Counted from the first letter of the stretch, positions 45,294 to 55,150 are shown. The stretch is DNA of 64,000 nt from Winogradskyella sp. (GCF_028282165.1 NZ_JANQIM010000003.1:62001-126000), one strand, 5' to 3'. Numbers and translations: made by a program. The notes: generated from the sequence alone by a model not told the origin.

Positions 45294-47438
45294 TTAGTAA
45301 ACGGTCTTAGCTCTGTTATCTTCAATATCTGCTGCATCCTCTAAAGCTTTGTACACTTTACTCTGTACAGAATTTCTAAGCGTATTATTCAACCTATTGA
45401 CGATAGACGTGTAATTATCTAACTCCGTTGCATCCGTAACCTTAGTCACTTCTATAACATAGACACCTTTTTCACCATCTATTGGTTCTGAAACTTTACC
45501 TTGGGCTAGGCCAAATGCCGCTCCAATAACCTTTGGTTCTGTACCAGCACCAGCAAGTGTTGTATTTTTTAAAGTTAGGGCGGCTGCGGTTCTGGGGCTT
45601 TGACCTTGATTTTTGGCAATATCTTCTATAGTAGTTGCCGTAATCTTTTCGCGAATCATTTTGGCTTTCTTTTCCTTTCTAATTTCTGGTAATGCAGTAA
45701 TGGAAGCATCCTCAACACTCATTAATCCCTCTTCATTTTTTTCTACTAATTTAGCTACTATGAATCCAAAACCAGAAATTGGGAAATTTTTGTAATCACC
45801 GACATCGGTACCTCCTTCAAAAGCCCAACGCACCACTTGTCTCTGACTTCCTAAACCAGGAATGTTTTCGTCTAGTTCCTTGAATGTAATGGGTTTAACG
45901 GTAAGTTCACGTTCTTTGGCCAATTCTTGAAAATCTCCGTCTTTAGCAGCAATTTCAAACTTAGACATTTTATTAAACACATCCTGTAATGTCTGTTCTG
46001 ATGGCTCTATCTTTCTCGCTAATGTTCCTATTTTGTATGCATCATTAGTACTTTTTTGCTCTAAAATTTCAATAACATGGTAACCAAAAGAGGTACCTAC
46101 CACATCAACATCACCAACTTTATTTTCGAAAGAAAAAGCTTTAAATTCTGGAGCCATCCCTGCGTTATATGCAAACTCTAGTTCACCATCGTTTTCGTTA
46201 CTTACCTTATCCGAGGATAAGTCTAATAAATCCATGAATTTTGTACCGCTCTTTATTTTAGCTAAAATACTATCCGCTGTCGTCTTAGCTTCTTCTGGTG
46301 TTTTTGTTACAGAGGCATCTGCTCTCTGCCCCCCTGCATATGGTATTAGAATGTGTCTTACATTAACAGTATCTGGCATCTGCTCTACAGCTATCATTTT
46401 TGAGAGTTTATAATACTCGCCATCCTTGTAAGGACCATAATACTCACCAACTTTTAACTTTGTTAAGCTATCCTTGGCAGCAGCTGGTAGTTGGGCCATT
46501 CTTAAAAATGAATCGTCGTATTTGATATCTGAATTTGAGTTTATAAACTCTTCAATATCCTTAACCGAATCAAAACCAGGAATAGTATCAGTATTTCCAC
46601 TACTATCATTGTATTCAGCCCTGTCACTTTTTAAATCTAAAAGCTCTGCTTTTATAGCATCTTCATCCGCAACTGAAGCTTCTTCTTTAAACTCTACGTA
46701 AACCACTTCTCTGTTAGCATCAGCCTTAAACTTATCTTCATGATCTTTCATGTAGGCCTTAACATCAGACTTAGTTACTTCTATTATACTATCTGCGATA
46801 GTGGTATAAGGTATCTGTACAAAACGAATATCTACATTTTTAGCGTCTGAATAGTACTCATTTTTTGCCTCGGCTATTGTAGTACCAACACCTGCTTTTA
46901 TTAAGTTGTAATAGGATTGTTGAATGGCATTAGAAGCAATAGTTTGCTCGTTATTGGCCCAACTATCATAATTAACCAAGAAATTTCCAAGAGGTGCTGC
47001 CTCGCCGTCGAGATCTTTTAAGTTAGCTATAAATGCATTTAGACGGTTTACATCAAAGTTGCCATTTTCATCTTGGAACTCTGGATACGACTGAAAGCTA
47101 TTTTTAAGGAGGTCGCGCATTTCGTCTTTCTCAACGGATAGCCCTAAAGTTTTGTATTCATCTTCCATGATTATTTTACGAAGCTCTTGGTTGTAGATCG
47201 CATTCATGGCCTGAGTAGATGAAATTCTCCCTCCTGCTCTATCTTGATAATTTTTTACTTTTTGTTGAAAATCATTTCTTTCAATGTCCTTTCCATTAAC
47301 AGTAGCGACTACACCCTGAGTATCTGAAAACGCATTGGGATTATCAATTACACCTTGAATTACAAAAGCAAATAATGCCAATGCAATAACCAATATTAGG
47401 ATGAGTGAACGTTGTCTAATCTTATTTAAAATTGCCAT
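45294..47438 (-). CDS. Membrane-anchored peptidylprolyl isomerase (PpiD/SurA-like)
   Basis: 714 aa. An N-terminal TM anchor (SLILILVIALALFAFVIQGVI) is followed by a SurA-N-like helical domain and a parvulin-type PPIase domain beginning VNVRHILIPYAGG and ending SFGYHVIEIL. A further PPIase-like segment (KVIGAAFGLAQGKVSEPI, KGVYVIEVT) follows. It is the Bacteroidota version of PpiD, a periplasmic chaperone for proteins leaving the Sec translocon. It is the last gene of the minus-strand envelope operon and has a terminator hairpin downstream. Confidence 0.9.
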   Translation of the reverse strand: MAILNKIRQRSLILILVIALALFAFVIQGVIDNPNAFSDTQGVVATVNGKDIERNDFQQKVKNYQDRAGGRISSTQAMNAIYNQELRKIIMEDEYKTLGLSVEKDEMRDLLKNSFQSYPEFQDENGNFDVNRLNAFIANLKDLDGEAAPLGNFLVNYDSWANNEQTIASNAIQQSYYNLIKAGVGTTIAEAKNEYYSDAKNVDIRFVQIPYTTIADSIIEVTKSDVKAYMKDHEDKFKADANREVVYVEFKEEASVADEDAIKAELLDLKSDRAEYNDSSGNTDTIPGFDSVKDIEEFINSNSDIKYDDSFLRMAQLPAAAKDSLTKLKVGEYYGPYKDGEYYKLSKMIAVEQMPDTVNVRHILIPYAGGQRADASVTKTPEEAKTTADSILAKIKSGTKFMDLLDLSSDKVSNENDGELEFAYNAGMAPEFKAFSFENKVGDVDVVGTSFGYHVIEILEQKSTNDAYKIGTLARKIEPSEQTLQDVFNKMSKFEIAAKDGDFQELAKERELTVKPITFKELDENIPGLGSQRQVVRWAFEGGTDVGDYKNFPISGFGFIVAKLVEKNEEGLMSVEDASITALPEIRKEKKAKMIREKITATTIEDIAKNQGQSPRTAAALTLKNTTLAGAGTEPKVIGAAFGLAQGKVSEPIDGEKGVYVIEVTKVTDATELDNYTSIVNRLNNTLRNSVQSKVYKALEDAADIEDNRAKTVY

Positions 47439-47530
47439 AGTCTATCATTTGATGTAAATAAGTTCGCGAAAATAGTGTTTTCTACTAAATTATAAAAGCG
47501 GAAATCTAGTTTTTACAAGCTATTTGGGTA

Positions 47531-48820
47531 TTAATCCAGCTCTAGTATTTTTAGTTGTACAATATCTATTTTTGTAGATGATACTTCTTCTACCGTGAAC
47601 TTAAAATTTTCTATAAGAATAGCTTCATTTTCTTCAGGAATTCCTTCGGTTTTGTTTACAATTAAACCGCCTAAAGTTTCATAGGTTTCACTTTCCGGAA
47701 GGTTTAATTTATAAGTCTCATTAATATAATCTACTTCTAATCTTGCAGAGAATCTATAGGTGTTTTCGTCTATTTGTTCTTCTGTCATTTCTAGCGTGTC
47801 GTGCTCATCCTCAATTTCACCAAAGAGTTCTTCTATAATATCTTCAACAGACATAATCCCTGAGGTACCACCATATTCATCTATAACTACAGCAATACTT
47901 TGGCGTTTTTTGGTCAGGATATTAAGCACATCCTTAATGAGTATCGTCTCTGGGACAAAACTCACAGGAATTATTACCGACTTGATATTTTTTGGTTTTT
48001 TAAAAAGTTCGAATGAATGTACATAACCCAAAATATCATCGATAGTATCCTTATAGACCAGAATTTTGGTTCGTCCGGTTTCGATAAACAATTGCCTTAG
48101 ATTTTCTATGGACTCTGAGATATCTACAGCGGTAATTTCGGTTCTAGGCACCATAACTTCCCTTGCCTTAACGTCGGAAAATTCAAGTGCATTCTGAAAT
48201 ATTTGAATTTCACTATCCACTTCCTCATGATCTTCAAAAGACTCCATTTGCTCACTGATATAATTACCAAGTTCAACCTTTGTCATGGCTAGCGCCACAT
48301 CTTCACCTTTAGCTTTAAAGACGTATTTTAAAACCGTATCCGAAATCCAAAGTACAAAATCCGAAATCCAAGTGAATACCAGATAAAATATGTAAGTAGG
48401 CAGTGCTAATATTTTGAGCAAGGTATTGGCATAAATTTGAAAAAATACCTTAGGCAAAAACTCGGCTGTAATAAGTATCACCAACGTAGAAATGACTGTT
48501 TTAGTCAACAATTGAAAATCCGTAAGCAAATAGGTTAATGTTGCATTATCAGAAGGCAACATAGACTGAAACCACGTTACCAGAACATCACCCATTTTAA
48601 GCCCATAAATGACTAAGGCAATATTATTGCCAATAAGCATAGTGGCTATATATTTGGAGGGCTTTGCCGTTAACTTTGTCAGTATTCTACCCAAAAAGCC
48701 TTCTTGCTTTTTTTCTAGTTCTATATGAATCTTGTTAGAAGACACATAGGCGATTTCCATCCCTGAAAAAAAAGCTGAAAGGATAAGTGTGACAATAATA
48801 ATGACTATATCAACAGCCAT
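47531..48820 (-). CDS. CNNM/CorC-type transporter with CBS domains
   Basis: 429 aa. The N-terminal DUF21 domain has four hydrophobic segments starting VDIVIIIVTLILSAFFSGME. Two CBS domains follow (MVPRTEITAVDISESIENL; SVIIPVSFVPETILIKDVL) with ILVYKDTIDDILGYVHSFEL between them. The C-terminal CorC_HlyC domain begins near EIEDEHDTLEMTEEQI. Such proteins export or regulate divalent cations (Mg, Co). GldE, a gliding-motility protein, has the same architecture, but no gld gene is adjacent here, so I do not use that name. Confidence 0.88.
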   Translation of the reverse strand: MAVDIVIIIVTLILSAFFSGMEIAYVSSNKIHIELEKKQEGFLGRILTKLTAKPSKYIATMLIGNNIALVIYGLKMGDVLVTWFQSMLPSDNATLTYLLTDFQLLTKTVISTLVILITAEFLPKVFFQIYANTLLKILALPTYIFYLVFTWISDFVLWISDTVLKYVFKAKGEDVALAMTKVELGNYISEQMESFEDHEEVDSEIQIFQNALEFSDVKAREVMVPRTEITAVDISESIENLRQLFIETGRTKILVYKDTIDDILGYVHSFELFKKPKNIKSVIIPVSFVPETILIKDVLNILTKKRQSIAVVIDEYGGTSGIMSVEDIIEELFGEIEDEHDTLEMTEEQIDENTYRFSARLEVDYINETYKLNLPESETYETLGGLIVNKTEGIPEENEAILIENFKFTVEEVSSTKIDIVQLKILELD

Positions 48821-48823
48821 AGA

Positions 48824-49015
48824 CTATTCTTTATTTCTGTCCTGAAATTTTTTGGCGAATCGCTTTCTAAAAAAGAACATAAATAAGGCAAGTGCTACAA
48901 AGAATAAAGACATGTAGGATCTGCTTCTGTCTACAGACCAATTGGATATAGCATCCCAAAGAAATAAAACCGCGAAGACGATATATGCGTACTGAAAGAA
49001 TTTTAAGATTTTCAT
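48824..49015 (-). CDS. Small two-TM membrane protein
   Basis: 63 aa with two predicted TM helices (FFQYAYIVFAVLFLWDAI and YMSLFFVALALFMFFFRKRF) and a basic tail. It has no recognisable domain. It begins 37 nt after lptC and ends 3 nt before the CorC-like gene, so it belongs to the envelope operon. Confidence 0.75.
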   Translation of the reverse strand: MKILKFFQYAYIVFAVLFLWDAISNWSVDRSRSYMSLFFVALALFMFFFRKRFAKKFQDRNKE

Positions 49016-49052
49016 CCGTTAGTTAATGAATGTATTAATGGTACAAAGATAG

Positions 49053-49619
49053 TTAATTATCGAGTTCGAAGTCCCCACCCATTTCCAACATCTGGAAATT
49101 CTTGAAGTCCTTATCAGAATCAAAACCAACACCGTGGAGTGGCCCTGCCGCTCTTTTAAATACCCAAGGTTGGTTAGTAAATACCCATTCTAACTTTTCA
49201 TTATAATACAACTGACTTGTCGATAAAACCTCTCCACTATGCGTTGTTATGGTTACCTTATCTCTTAAATCTATTATATCTGTATCTCTATAAAATATGG
49301 CATAGCGCGATGTAATAGTCGTCATTTTACCTTCTTCATCGTACACTTTTAGTAGTATACCTTTTGGAAATTCTGAAAAAGAAAAATCCCTGTTAGAATA
49401 GTCTAGCATTTTGGGACTAATGAGATTAGCTTTTAAATGAACCGAATCCTCAATAAGCTCCGTGTATCTTAAATCTATTTGCTCTGCTTCACCTATAGGT
49501 TGATTTTGTAGAACGCCTATTTTTTGAACATCACTAAAATTGTTTTCACATGAAAAAAACATAGTCACAGCAAATGCTGTGACTATGTTCCTTGTTATAT
49601 GCAAATGTTTAATTACCAT
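49053..49619 (-). CDS. lptC: LPS export protein LptC
   Basis: 188 aa from ATG 49619. The N-terminal hydrophobic segment (IVTAFAVTMFFSCENN) could act as a TM anchor or lipoprotein signal. An LptC-type beta-jellyroll follows: EGKMTTITSRYAIFYRDTDI, VTITTHSGEVLSTSQLYYN and LEWVFTNQPWVF match the repeat-like strands of LptA/LptC proteins. It passes LPS from LptB2FG toward LptA. The start codon shares one base with the stop of the TPR gene (TAATG), a sign of coupled translation; a longer in-frame start lies inside that gene. Confidence 0.83.
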   Translation of the reverse strand: MVIKHLHITRNIVTAFAVTMFFSCENNFSDVQKIGVLQNQPIGEAEQIDLRYTELIEDSVHLKANLISPKMLDYSNRDFSFSEFPKGILLKVYDEEGKMTTITSRYAIFYRDTDIIDLRDKVTITTHSGEVLSTSQLYYNEKLEWVFTNQPWVFKRAAGPLHGVGFDSDKDFKNFQMLEMGGDFELDN

Positions 49620-50983
49620 TAAATATTTGGCACTGTAATAGTGCGTTGTATCCAGCACCCAATTTTAAGTGACTGCCCTGCATTTCCTTTTGTAAAAATA
49701 TCTGATTTAGATGGCGCACTAGCTCTGTAGCTAGCTGCAGTTTTATTTGCTATAGATCTTAAGCGACCATCTACTCTACCTGCCTTTTCTGCTGTACTAG
49801 CTGCTAACCAAAATACAGCTCTTTTGTCAAAGTTATCTTTACCGCAGTTATTTGCACTACTCTTATACATAGCTGCAATCGATAAATATGGTGACCCATC
49901 CGAAGGATTCAGCTTTACAGACTCCATATAATATTGTCTGGCTTTACCATAACTTCCCTTGCTTTTTAAATCCTGAGCCAATTTTTTGTATAACTTGGCC
50001 TTCTTTAAAGGATCTGGTTGCAATTCTAAAGATTGATCGAAATATTTTTGCTCTCCTGTTAATAGGTATAAATAATAAGATGTATCTGCCGTTGGTTCTA
50101 TATTATTTTTTTGCTCTACTAACTTCAAGAATAATGGATCTTCCTTACATCCTTTAGCGTACATACGGTTCATTGCTCTCTGTAACCAAATACCATCATT
50201 TTTCTTATCCTCAAAACTCTTTTGATATAATGGCACTAAAACTTCACAGGTAGCTCTATCTCCTAATTTTTTATCCATACTTGGAATAATCTTAGTTTCA
50301 AAAGCATCAATGTAAGACTCATAACTGCTTTTACGCTTAGCATCTTTTTTGCTTAAAGTTCCCCCAGCTTCTTCTTTTGCGGCATATTTGTTAAGCTTTA
50401 CAGTATTGCTCTCAATAATCCCTTCGATAATTTCAATAACGTCATCGTACTTATCGAACATCTGTTGTGCTGGCATCTTACCTCCATCAAATAAATCTAC
50501 AGCTAACGAAAAATACGTGTAAAGTGCTTTTGGGTTTGTAAAGTTTTTAGCATCCTTAGTATATGCTTCGTCAAACATACTATAAAGCTGTTGATCATCT
50601 TTTCCTAATTCCTTTTTGTATTTGTAGGCCAAGTTGGCTTTATCTTCTAATACCTCACCAAGATCATATTTAGATTTGAAATTTTCTCTACTTTGATCAT
50701 GCAGCAACATTAGGTCATTAATATGTGCTACTTGTTCTGCACCGGTAGAATTCTCGATCTTATGTGTTAGTATTTTTTCTCCATGGGCATAAATAGCTCT
50801 ATTAAACCTTGGGCATTTGTTGCGCACAATTTTCCATGGCTCGTATGCATCATCATATTTTTTACTCTTTACGTAACTATCAAAAATTGATAGATTATTC
50901 ATACATTCTTCATCTTGCTGTGCAAAACTAATGTTGAATCCTACAAAAAGAGCTGCTAAAAATATTGTTATTTTCGTCTTCAT
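49619..50983 (-). CDS. Secreted tetratricopeptide-repeat protein
   Basis: 454 aa with a signal peptide (MKTKITIFLAALFVGFNISFAQ). It is helical throughout with TPR-like units, clearest at ~335-370 (AKLYKKLAQDLKSKGSYGKA followed by RQYYMESVKLNPSDGSPYLS). There are conserved Cys residues (EECMNNL, NKCPRFN, GCKEDP) that may form disulfides. It probably scaffolds an envelope complex; the partner is unknown. It lies between an outer-membrane protein gene and lptC, so outer-membrane biogenesis is a fair guess. Confidence 0.78.
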   Translation of the reverse strand: MKTKITIFLAALFVGFNISFAQQDEECMNNLSIFDSYVKSKKYDDAYEPWKIVRNKCPRFNRAIYAHGEKILTHKIENSTGAEQVAHINDLMLLHDQSRENFKSKYDLGEVLEDKANLAYKYKKELGKDDQQLYSMFDEAYTKDAKNFTNPKALYTYFSLAVDLFDGGKMPAQQMFDKYDDVIEIIEGIIESNTVKLNKYAAKEEAGGTLSKKDAKRKSSYESYIDAFETKIIPSMDKKLGDRATCEVLVPLYQKSFEDKKNDGIWLQRAMNRMYAKGCKEDPLFLKLVEQKNNIEPTADTSYYLYLLTGEQKYFDQSLELQPDPLKKAKLYKKLAQDLKSKGSYGKARQYYMESVKLNPSDGSPYLSIAAMYKSSANNCGKDNFDKRAVFWLAASTAEKAGRVDGRLRSIANKTAASYRASAPSKSDIFTKGNAGQSLKIGCWIQRTITVPNI

Positions 50984-50999
50984 TTTGTTATAATTATTG

Positions 51000-52316
51000 T
51001 TAGTTGTACTTCTTTTGTCTAAACCATCTAGAGCTCAAAGATAAGCTTAAGTTAAGGTTTATAAAACTCTCTTTAATTAAGTTTTCGTTAGTTGTTCCTC
51101 GTTGCCCATATTCTATTCCTATATTGGCGTTTGAAAATAAGCTTCGATTCCCAACTGGTAAACCTAATCCAAAAGATATGCCAAACTCATTAATAGGCTC
51201 ATCTTTTATTACCAAACCTGTGTTTGAAAAGTTAAATCCTGCTCTATAAACCACTCGTTTAAAATAACCAGAAAAGGCATTATAACTAGGGATATAAAAC
51301 CCTCCTAAAGAAAACTGGGACGAATTTTCATATGTTGTAACTGCATTTGTATAAAGTGGATTAGAAAAATTGCTTGTGTTTTGCAAAGTATATTCAGCTC
51401 CGACAAACCAAGACATGGGTTTTCCTACTCCAGCACCAAACGAAAATCGCGATGGCAATGTTAATTTGGTATTTTTTAAATTTTGACCCTCAAGGTCAGC
51501 ATCGAATGTATTTACCGTCGCCTCAACATCAGTTATAGTATTAATCACTATTGTAGAAAACGAGCGTATATTATCTGAAGACAATTCACTTTCTGGTGCA
51601 TACGTTGCAGTTGCCGAGAGCTCTAAACTTTCGGAAATCATCATTTTATAGGCTAGACCAAAATTTAAACTTAAGCCACTTAGGTCTGATCGATTATCTT
51701 CCCTCGTTTGAAATTCTACGAGTTCGCCTTCATTATATTGAAACGCAATGGCAGAATTCTGTATATTTCCAAAGTTATAATTAATATCTACACCAGCACT
51801 AAGCCTATCAGTAATCTGATATCCGAAACCTGCAAACACTCTGTTTACACCTCCCTCACCTCTAAAACGGTTAATAATATCCTGATCGTCATTAATATCG
51901 TCTAATCTGTAGCCTACAGAAGTATATGGCAGCAAGCCAAAACCAAAACCAAATTTACCAACTGGAACCGATAAGGCAATATAATCGAATGTTGTACTAT
52001 TGGTTTCGGCTTCACCAGAATTTCCGTTAAGTGTGGCATTAGACATAGTGCCTGCTACGGCAAACTTAACTGGCCTACTCTCATTATCAAATGGCATGGC
52101 CTCAATATTTTTACCAACATAAGCTGCCGGATTTCTTAAATTGATATGTATACTGTCTAGATAAACACCCATGCCTCCCATACTACGGTTTTCTACGGTG
52201 CCTCTAAATTTAAGACTCCCTATTCCATAAAAAGAATATGGTGAAGCTGTACCTTGTTGTGCAAAAACGTTAGAACTTATTATTGCAATAAAAACTACAA
52301 TGAGTCTCTTTATCAT
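51000..52316 (-). CDS. Outer-membrane beta-barrel protein
   Basis: 438 aa with a signal peptide (MIKRLIVVFIAIISSNVFAQ). The mature part begins GTASPYSFYGIGSLKFRGTV and SMGGMGVYLDSIHINLRNPA, reminiscent of OmpP1/FadL-like proteins (small-residue N-terminal plug, NPA motif), and continues with alternating amphipathic strands ending at LSLSLSSRWF. Predicted to span the outer membrane; the ligand is unknown. Its ATG shares one base with the coaX stop (TAATG). Confidence 0.8.
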   Translation of the reverse strand: MIKRLIVVFIAIISSNVFAQQGTASPYSFYGIGSLKFRGTVENRSMGGMGVYLDSIHINLRNPAAYVGKNIEAMPFDNESRPVKFAVAGTMSNATLNGNSGEAETNSTTFDYIALSVPVGKFGFGFGLLPYTSVGYRLDDINDDQDIINRFRGEGGVNRVFAGFGYQITDRLSAGVDINYNFGNIQNSAIAFQYNEGELVEFQTREDNRSDLSGLSLNFGLAYKMMISESLELSATATYAPESELSSDNIRSFSTIVINTITDVEATVNTFDADLEGQNLKNTKLTLPSRFSFGAGVGKPMSWFVGAEYTLQNTSNFSNPLYTNAVTTYENSSQFSLGGFYIPSYNAFSGYFKRVVYRAGFNFSNTGLVIKDEPINEFGISFGLGLPVGNRSLFSNANIGIEYGQRGTTNENLIKESFINLNLSLSLSSRWFRQKKYN

Positions 52317-53044
52317 TATTTTGAATTAAAATCTAGAATGAAATTCAAACCTTCTAATAGAAAATTTGAGTTCGCAAATATGCTATTTTTTAATTGGTTT
52401 GACAAAAAATTGGCATCACCACCTGTTAAAATAACTGTTAAATCTTGGTGTTTCTGTTTATAATGGTCAATAACGCCATCAATTTCTTTAACAACTCCTA
52501 TAACGACACCAGAATGGATGGACGATTCTGTAGAGTCACCAATAATTGTCTTTGGCTGGTCTTTCTCTAATAACGGAAGGTTTGCCGTTAAATTATGGAG
52601 CGCTTCATATCTTAATCGTATTCCTGGTGAAATAGCACCTCCTAGATACTCATTTTTATATGTTACAAAGTCGTATGTAACACAAGTACCAGCATCTATA
52701 ATCAATACATTGTTATCTGGGAATTGACTCACCGAAGCACTGGCAAGCGCCATACGGTCAACCCCTAAAGTCTCTGGTGTTTTATATAGATTTTTAAATG
52801 GGAGCTTTGTATTATGATTTAGTTCTAGTACTTCTAGATCATCATCAATAAGTTCAATTTGCTTCTCAGACAAATACCCAACCGAAGAGATAATCGAGGC
52901 CTTTAATTTTGGAAAATCCCGTCGTAGTATTTTGTAATGCTTTTTAAACGCCTTGAGTTCAAAACTGGCTTTATGTATAAGTTCATTATCCTTAAAAACA
53001 GCAAACTTTACAAAGGTATTTCCAACGTCTACAATAAGGTTCAT
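52316..53044 (-). CDS. coaX: Type III pantothenate kinase CoaX
   Basis: 242 aa ASKHA-fold kinase. It has N-terminal LIVDVGNTFVKFAVF (phosphate-1), TLGVDRMALASASVSQFP, VLIIDAGTCVTYDFV (phosphate-2) and YLGGAISPGIRLRYEALH, all diagnostic of type III enzymes. It phosphorylates pantothenate in the first step of coenzyme A synthesis. It is the first gene of a minus-strand operon that otherwise serves the envelope. A TAAATTTG -7 box lies just upstream. Confidence 0.95.
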   Translation of the reverse strand: MNLIVDVGNTFVKFAVFKDNELIHKASFELKAFKKHYKILRRDFPKLKASIISSVGYLSEKQIELIDDDLEVLELNHNTKLPFKNLYKTPETLGVDRMALASASVSQFPDNNVLIIDAGTCVTYDFVTYKNEYLGGAISPGIRLRYEALHNLTANLPLLEKDQPKTIIGDSTESSIHSGVVIGVVKEIDGVIDHYKQKHQDLTVILTGGDANFLSNQLKNSIFANSNFLLEGLNFILDFNSK

Positions 53045-53060
53045 AAGTTGTTCTATTGGG

Positions 53061-53068
53061 CAAATTTA
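53061..53068 (-). promoter_or_regulatory. Candidate -7 box for the coaX operon
   Basis: TAAATTTG on the minus strand fits TAnnTTTG, 16 bases before the coaX ATG. The nearest TTTG upstream is 15 bases away, shorter than usual. Confidence 0.35.
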
Positions 53069-53093
53069 TAAAATCAAATTTTACAAATTTCTT

Positions 53094-53124
53094 TTTGGTA
53101 ATACTAAAAATGAATTTATATTTG
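53094..53124 (+). promoter_or_regulatory. Promoter of tRNA-Phe
   Basis: TTTG (53094-53097), exactly 19 bases, then TATATTTG (53117-53124): a near-ideal Bacteroidota promoter 56 bases before the tRNA. Confidence 0.75.
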
Positions 53125-53180
53125 CATCCGCCTTTGCAATAGTATTGCTGTTGGCAGAAAATTTGCTTAATTAAGCAGCT

Positions 53181-53253
53181 GGTGCCTTAGCTCAGTTGGT
53201 AGAGCAAAGGACTGAAAATCCTTGTGTCCCTGGTTCGATTCCTGGAGGCACCA
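53181..53253 (+). tRNA. tRNA-Phe (anticodon GAA)
   Basis: 73 nt. GGTGCCT pairs with AGGCACC in the acceptor stem; D arm AGCTCAGTTGGTAGAGC; the anticodon stem AGGAC/ATCCT region holds loop CTGAAAA with anticodon GAA; T arm loop TTCGATT. CCA is not encoded. It has its own promoter and terminator. Confidence 0.96.
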
Positions 53254-53257
53254 CTTT

Positions 53258-53292
53258 AAAACCTTGTAGACATTAGATTTACAAGGTTTTTT
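53258..53292 (+). terminator. Terminator of tRNA-Phe
   Basis: AAAACCTTGTA (53258-53268) and TACAAGGTTTT (53280-53290) form a perfect 11-bp stem that runs into further T. It begins five bases after the tRNA. Confidence 0.85.
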
Positions 53293-53507
53293 AGTTTTTA
53301 AAGGTACAATAAGGGACAACATCAACAAGCCATAGTTTCAAGTGAAGTCAAAGGTTAAGAAAACTGAAAGGCAATCTTCTGGATACCGTTTTACAACCAA
53401 AAGTTTAACGAAAAAGAGAACGAGAAACTTATGTTATACCCAAAATTTTAAGCAATAACAGGTATCTTTGTTAAGATACAACCCGTTGCCATTAATTTAA
53501 CATAACA

Positions 53508-54548
53508 TTGAGAATACACTTTTACATATTGATTGTTTTATGCTTCAGTTGCAATAATGTCAAACAAAATAAAACGTCTAACTACACAAAAGACAAAGTA
53601 GTTGAATCTATTAAAGTGAAGCAACTCAACAAAGAGTTCGTTGACTCTCTATATCTAATTACAGAGTGTGATACTATCAACCTAGAGTTATTAGAAATTT
53701 CCAGAAAAAGAAAAGATCTATTGACATTTCAAAATCAAACCTACGTTTATTGTAGTCCATCAACAGAGAGTAAAGTTATTGATTCATTACCTCCTAACTT
53801 AGCAGTAGAAAGCTGGAAACCAATAGTACGTTCATATAAACCAAAAGATATTGAACGAGATGGGAAAACTGCAACAATCAACAAAGCAAAAGAAAATTGG
53901 TATGAGATAGTTAATAATGGTCAAAAAGGATACCTTTTTGAAAAAGGCTTAGCTATAAAAAAGCTGAAAAACAATATTTTGTTTGGAGAAAAACCAAACA
54001 AATACAAATACCAAATATTAAGTTTTAATGACAAAGACAATAGTATAGTGATGGACTCAATGGAATTGAATAGAAATCACGGGTACAATATTGAATGGCT
54101 TAATTACAATGGACTTACATTTTGCAAAGGCGTAGTAAGATATCACGATTTTAGACAGTCTTGTCCTGGAACTAGTACAACTACATTTATTTCGGTTGAC
54201 AATGAAGGAAATTTAAAAACGATTACTTTTTCATATTCAGGTGAGACTTCAAATTCAACAATATATTTCCCCTTAAAATTTGAAAGCGGAAAAACATTAT
54301 TGGTTGCGGATGGTAACGTTAATGGGATTTTCAATTATTATTCTGGTGAGCTAAACACCTTTGACTATACTAAAGAATTCAATATACCCCCCATAAATGA
54401 ACTGATTGTAGAAATCAAGCGAGAATATTCTGGAACACTTGAAATACCTGAGGAAGCTACAGAAATTGCGAGAGACACAATATATTATCGCTGGAATGGA
54501 ATAGAACTAAATAAAATAAAAACTACTGGCTATAATGGCTATAAATAA
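53508..54548 (+). CDS. Lipoprotein with SH3-like segment, unknown function
   Basis: 346 aa from TTG 53508. The N-terminus (HFYILIVLCFSC) is a lipoprotein signal with Cys16. Residues ~75-155 resemble a bacterial SH3-type module: YVYCSPSTESKVIDSLPPN, then NWYEIVNNGQKGYLFEKGLA. The rest is beta-rich with no recognised family. It starts the accessory block downstream of tRNA-Phe. The 215 bases between the tRNA terminator and this gene contain a small perfect hairpin (GTATCTT/AAGATAC at 53462-53479) and nothing else I can identify. Confidence 0.7.
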   Translation: MRIHFYILIVLCFSCNNVKQNKTSNYTKDKVVESIKVKQLNKEFVDSLYLITECDTINLELLEISRKRKDLLTFQNQTYVYCSPSTESKVIDSLPPNLAVESWKPIVRSYKPKDIERDGKTATINKAKENWYEIVNNGQKGYLFEKGLAIKKLKNNILFGEKPNKYKYQILSFNDKDNSIVMDSMELNRNHGYNIEWLNYNGLTFCKGVVRYHDFRQSCPGTSTTTFISVDNEGNLKTITFSYSGETSNSTIYFPLKFESGKTLLVADGNVNGIFNYYSGELNTFDYTKEFNIPPINELIVEIKREYSGTLEIPEEATEIARDTIYYRWNGIELNKIKTTGYNGYK

Positions 54549-54604
54549 TTACTACTGTTTATAGCCAAGACTGTTACGCCAATTAAAACAATCATTCGGA
54601 ATAG

Positions 54605-55150
54605 ATGAACCAATTACCACAGATTGAAACGGAAAGACTAATTCTAAGCGAATTAAAATCAGAATATATCGAAGACATAGTAAAATACGCTTCTAATAAA
54701 AACATATCAGACTATACACTAAATCTTCCACATCCCTATTCTGAGAAAGATGCAATTTATTGGATTAATCTTGCACACCAAGGATTGAAATCTGGAACAA
54801 ATTACATTTTTGCAATCCGATTAAAAAATGAAAATAAATTTGTTGGAGGAATTGGCCTGACTGTAGAAAAAAGGTTTAATCGTGCTGAAATTGGATATTG
54901 GATTGCAGAACCATTTTGGCGCAAAGGTATAGCTACAGAAGCGACAAAGGCAATGATTGAATTTGGATTTAACGCACTTAAACTAAATAAGCTTACATCA
55001 TCACATTTAGCAAAAAACCCAGCATCTGGAAAGGTGATGCAAAACAGCGGAATGACCAAAGAGGGCGAATTGAAAGCGCACATTTTGAAGAAAACGGAAT
55101 ACCACGACCTAATTCTTTATGGAATAACGAAAAAACAAAGTGGAAAATAA
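54605..55150 (+). CDS. GNAT acetyltransferase (RimJ/RimL-like)
   Basis: 181 aa. It begins with the typical IETERLILSEL strand and has the acetyl-CoA loop region AEIGYWIAEPFWRKGIATEA followed by NKLTSSHLAKNPASGKVMQN, as in Acetyltransf_3 proteins that acetylate N-termini of ribosomal proteins or other amines. The substrate is unknown. Neighbours are a lipoprotein and a hip operon, a mixed accessory context. Confidence 0.87.
   Translation: MNQLPQIETERLILSELKSEYIEDIVKYASNKNISDYTLNLPHPYSEKDAIYWINLAHQGLKSGTNYIFAIRLKNENKFVGGIGLTVEKRFNRAEIGYWIAEPFWRKGIATEATKAMIEFGFNALKLNKLTSSHLAKNPASGKVMQNSGMTKEGELKAHILKKTEYHDLILYGITKKQSGK

Noticed and set aside
47531..48820. Naming the CorC-like gene gldE
   Set aside because: GldE shares this architecture, but its usual neighbours (ssb, gldD) are absent; the general family name is safer.
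53230..53253. An attR copy of the tRNA-Phe 3' end bounding an island
   Set aside because: I could not find a second copy of the TTCGATTCCTGGAGGCACC segment within the window.
53293..53507. An integrase remnant after tRNA-Phe
   Set aside because: Translation in the frames I examined gives short stretches with stops and no recognisable tyrosine-recombinase motif.
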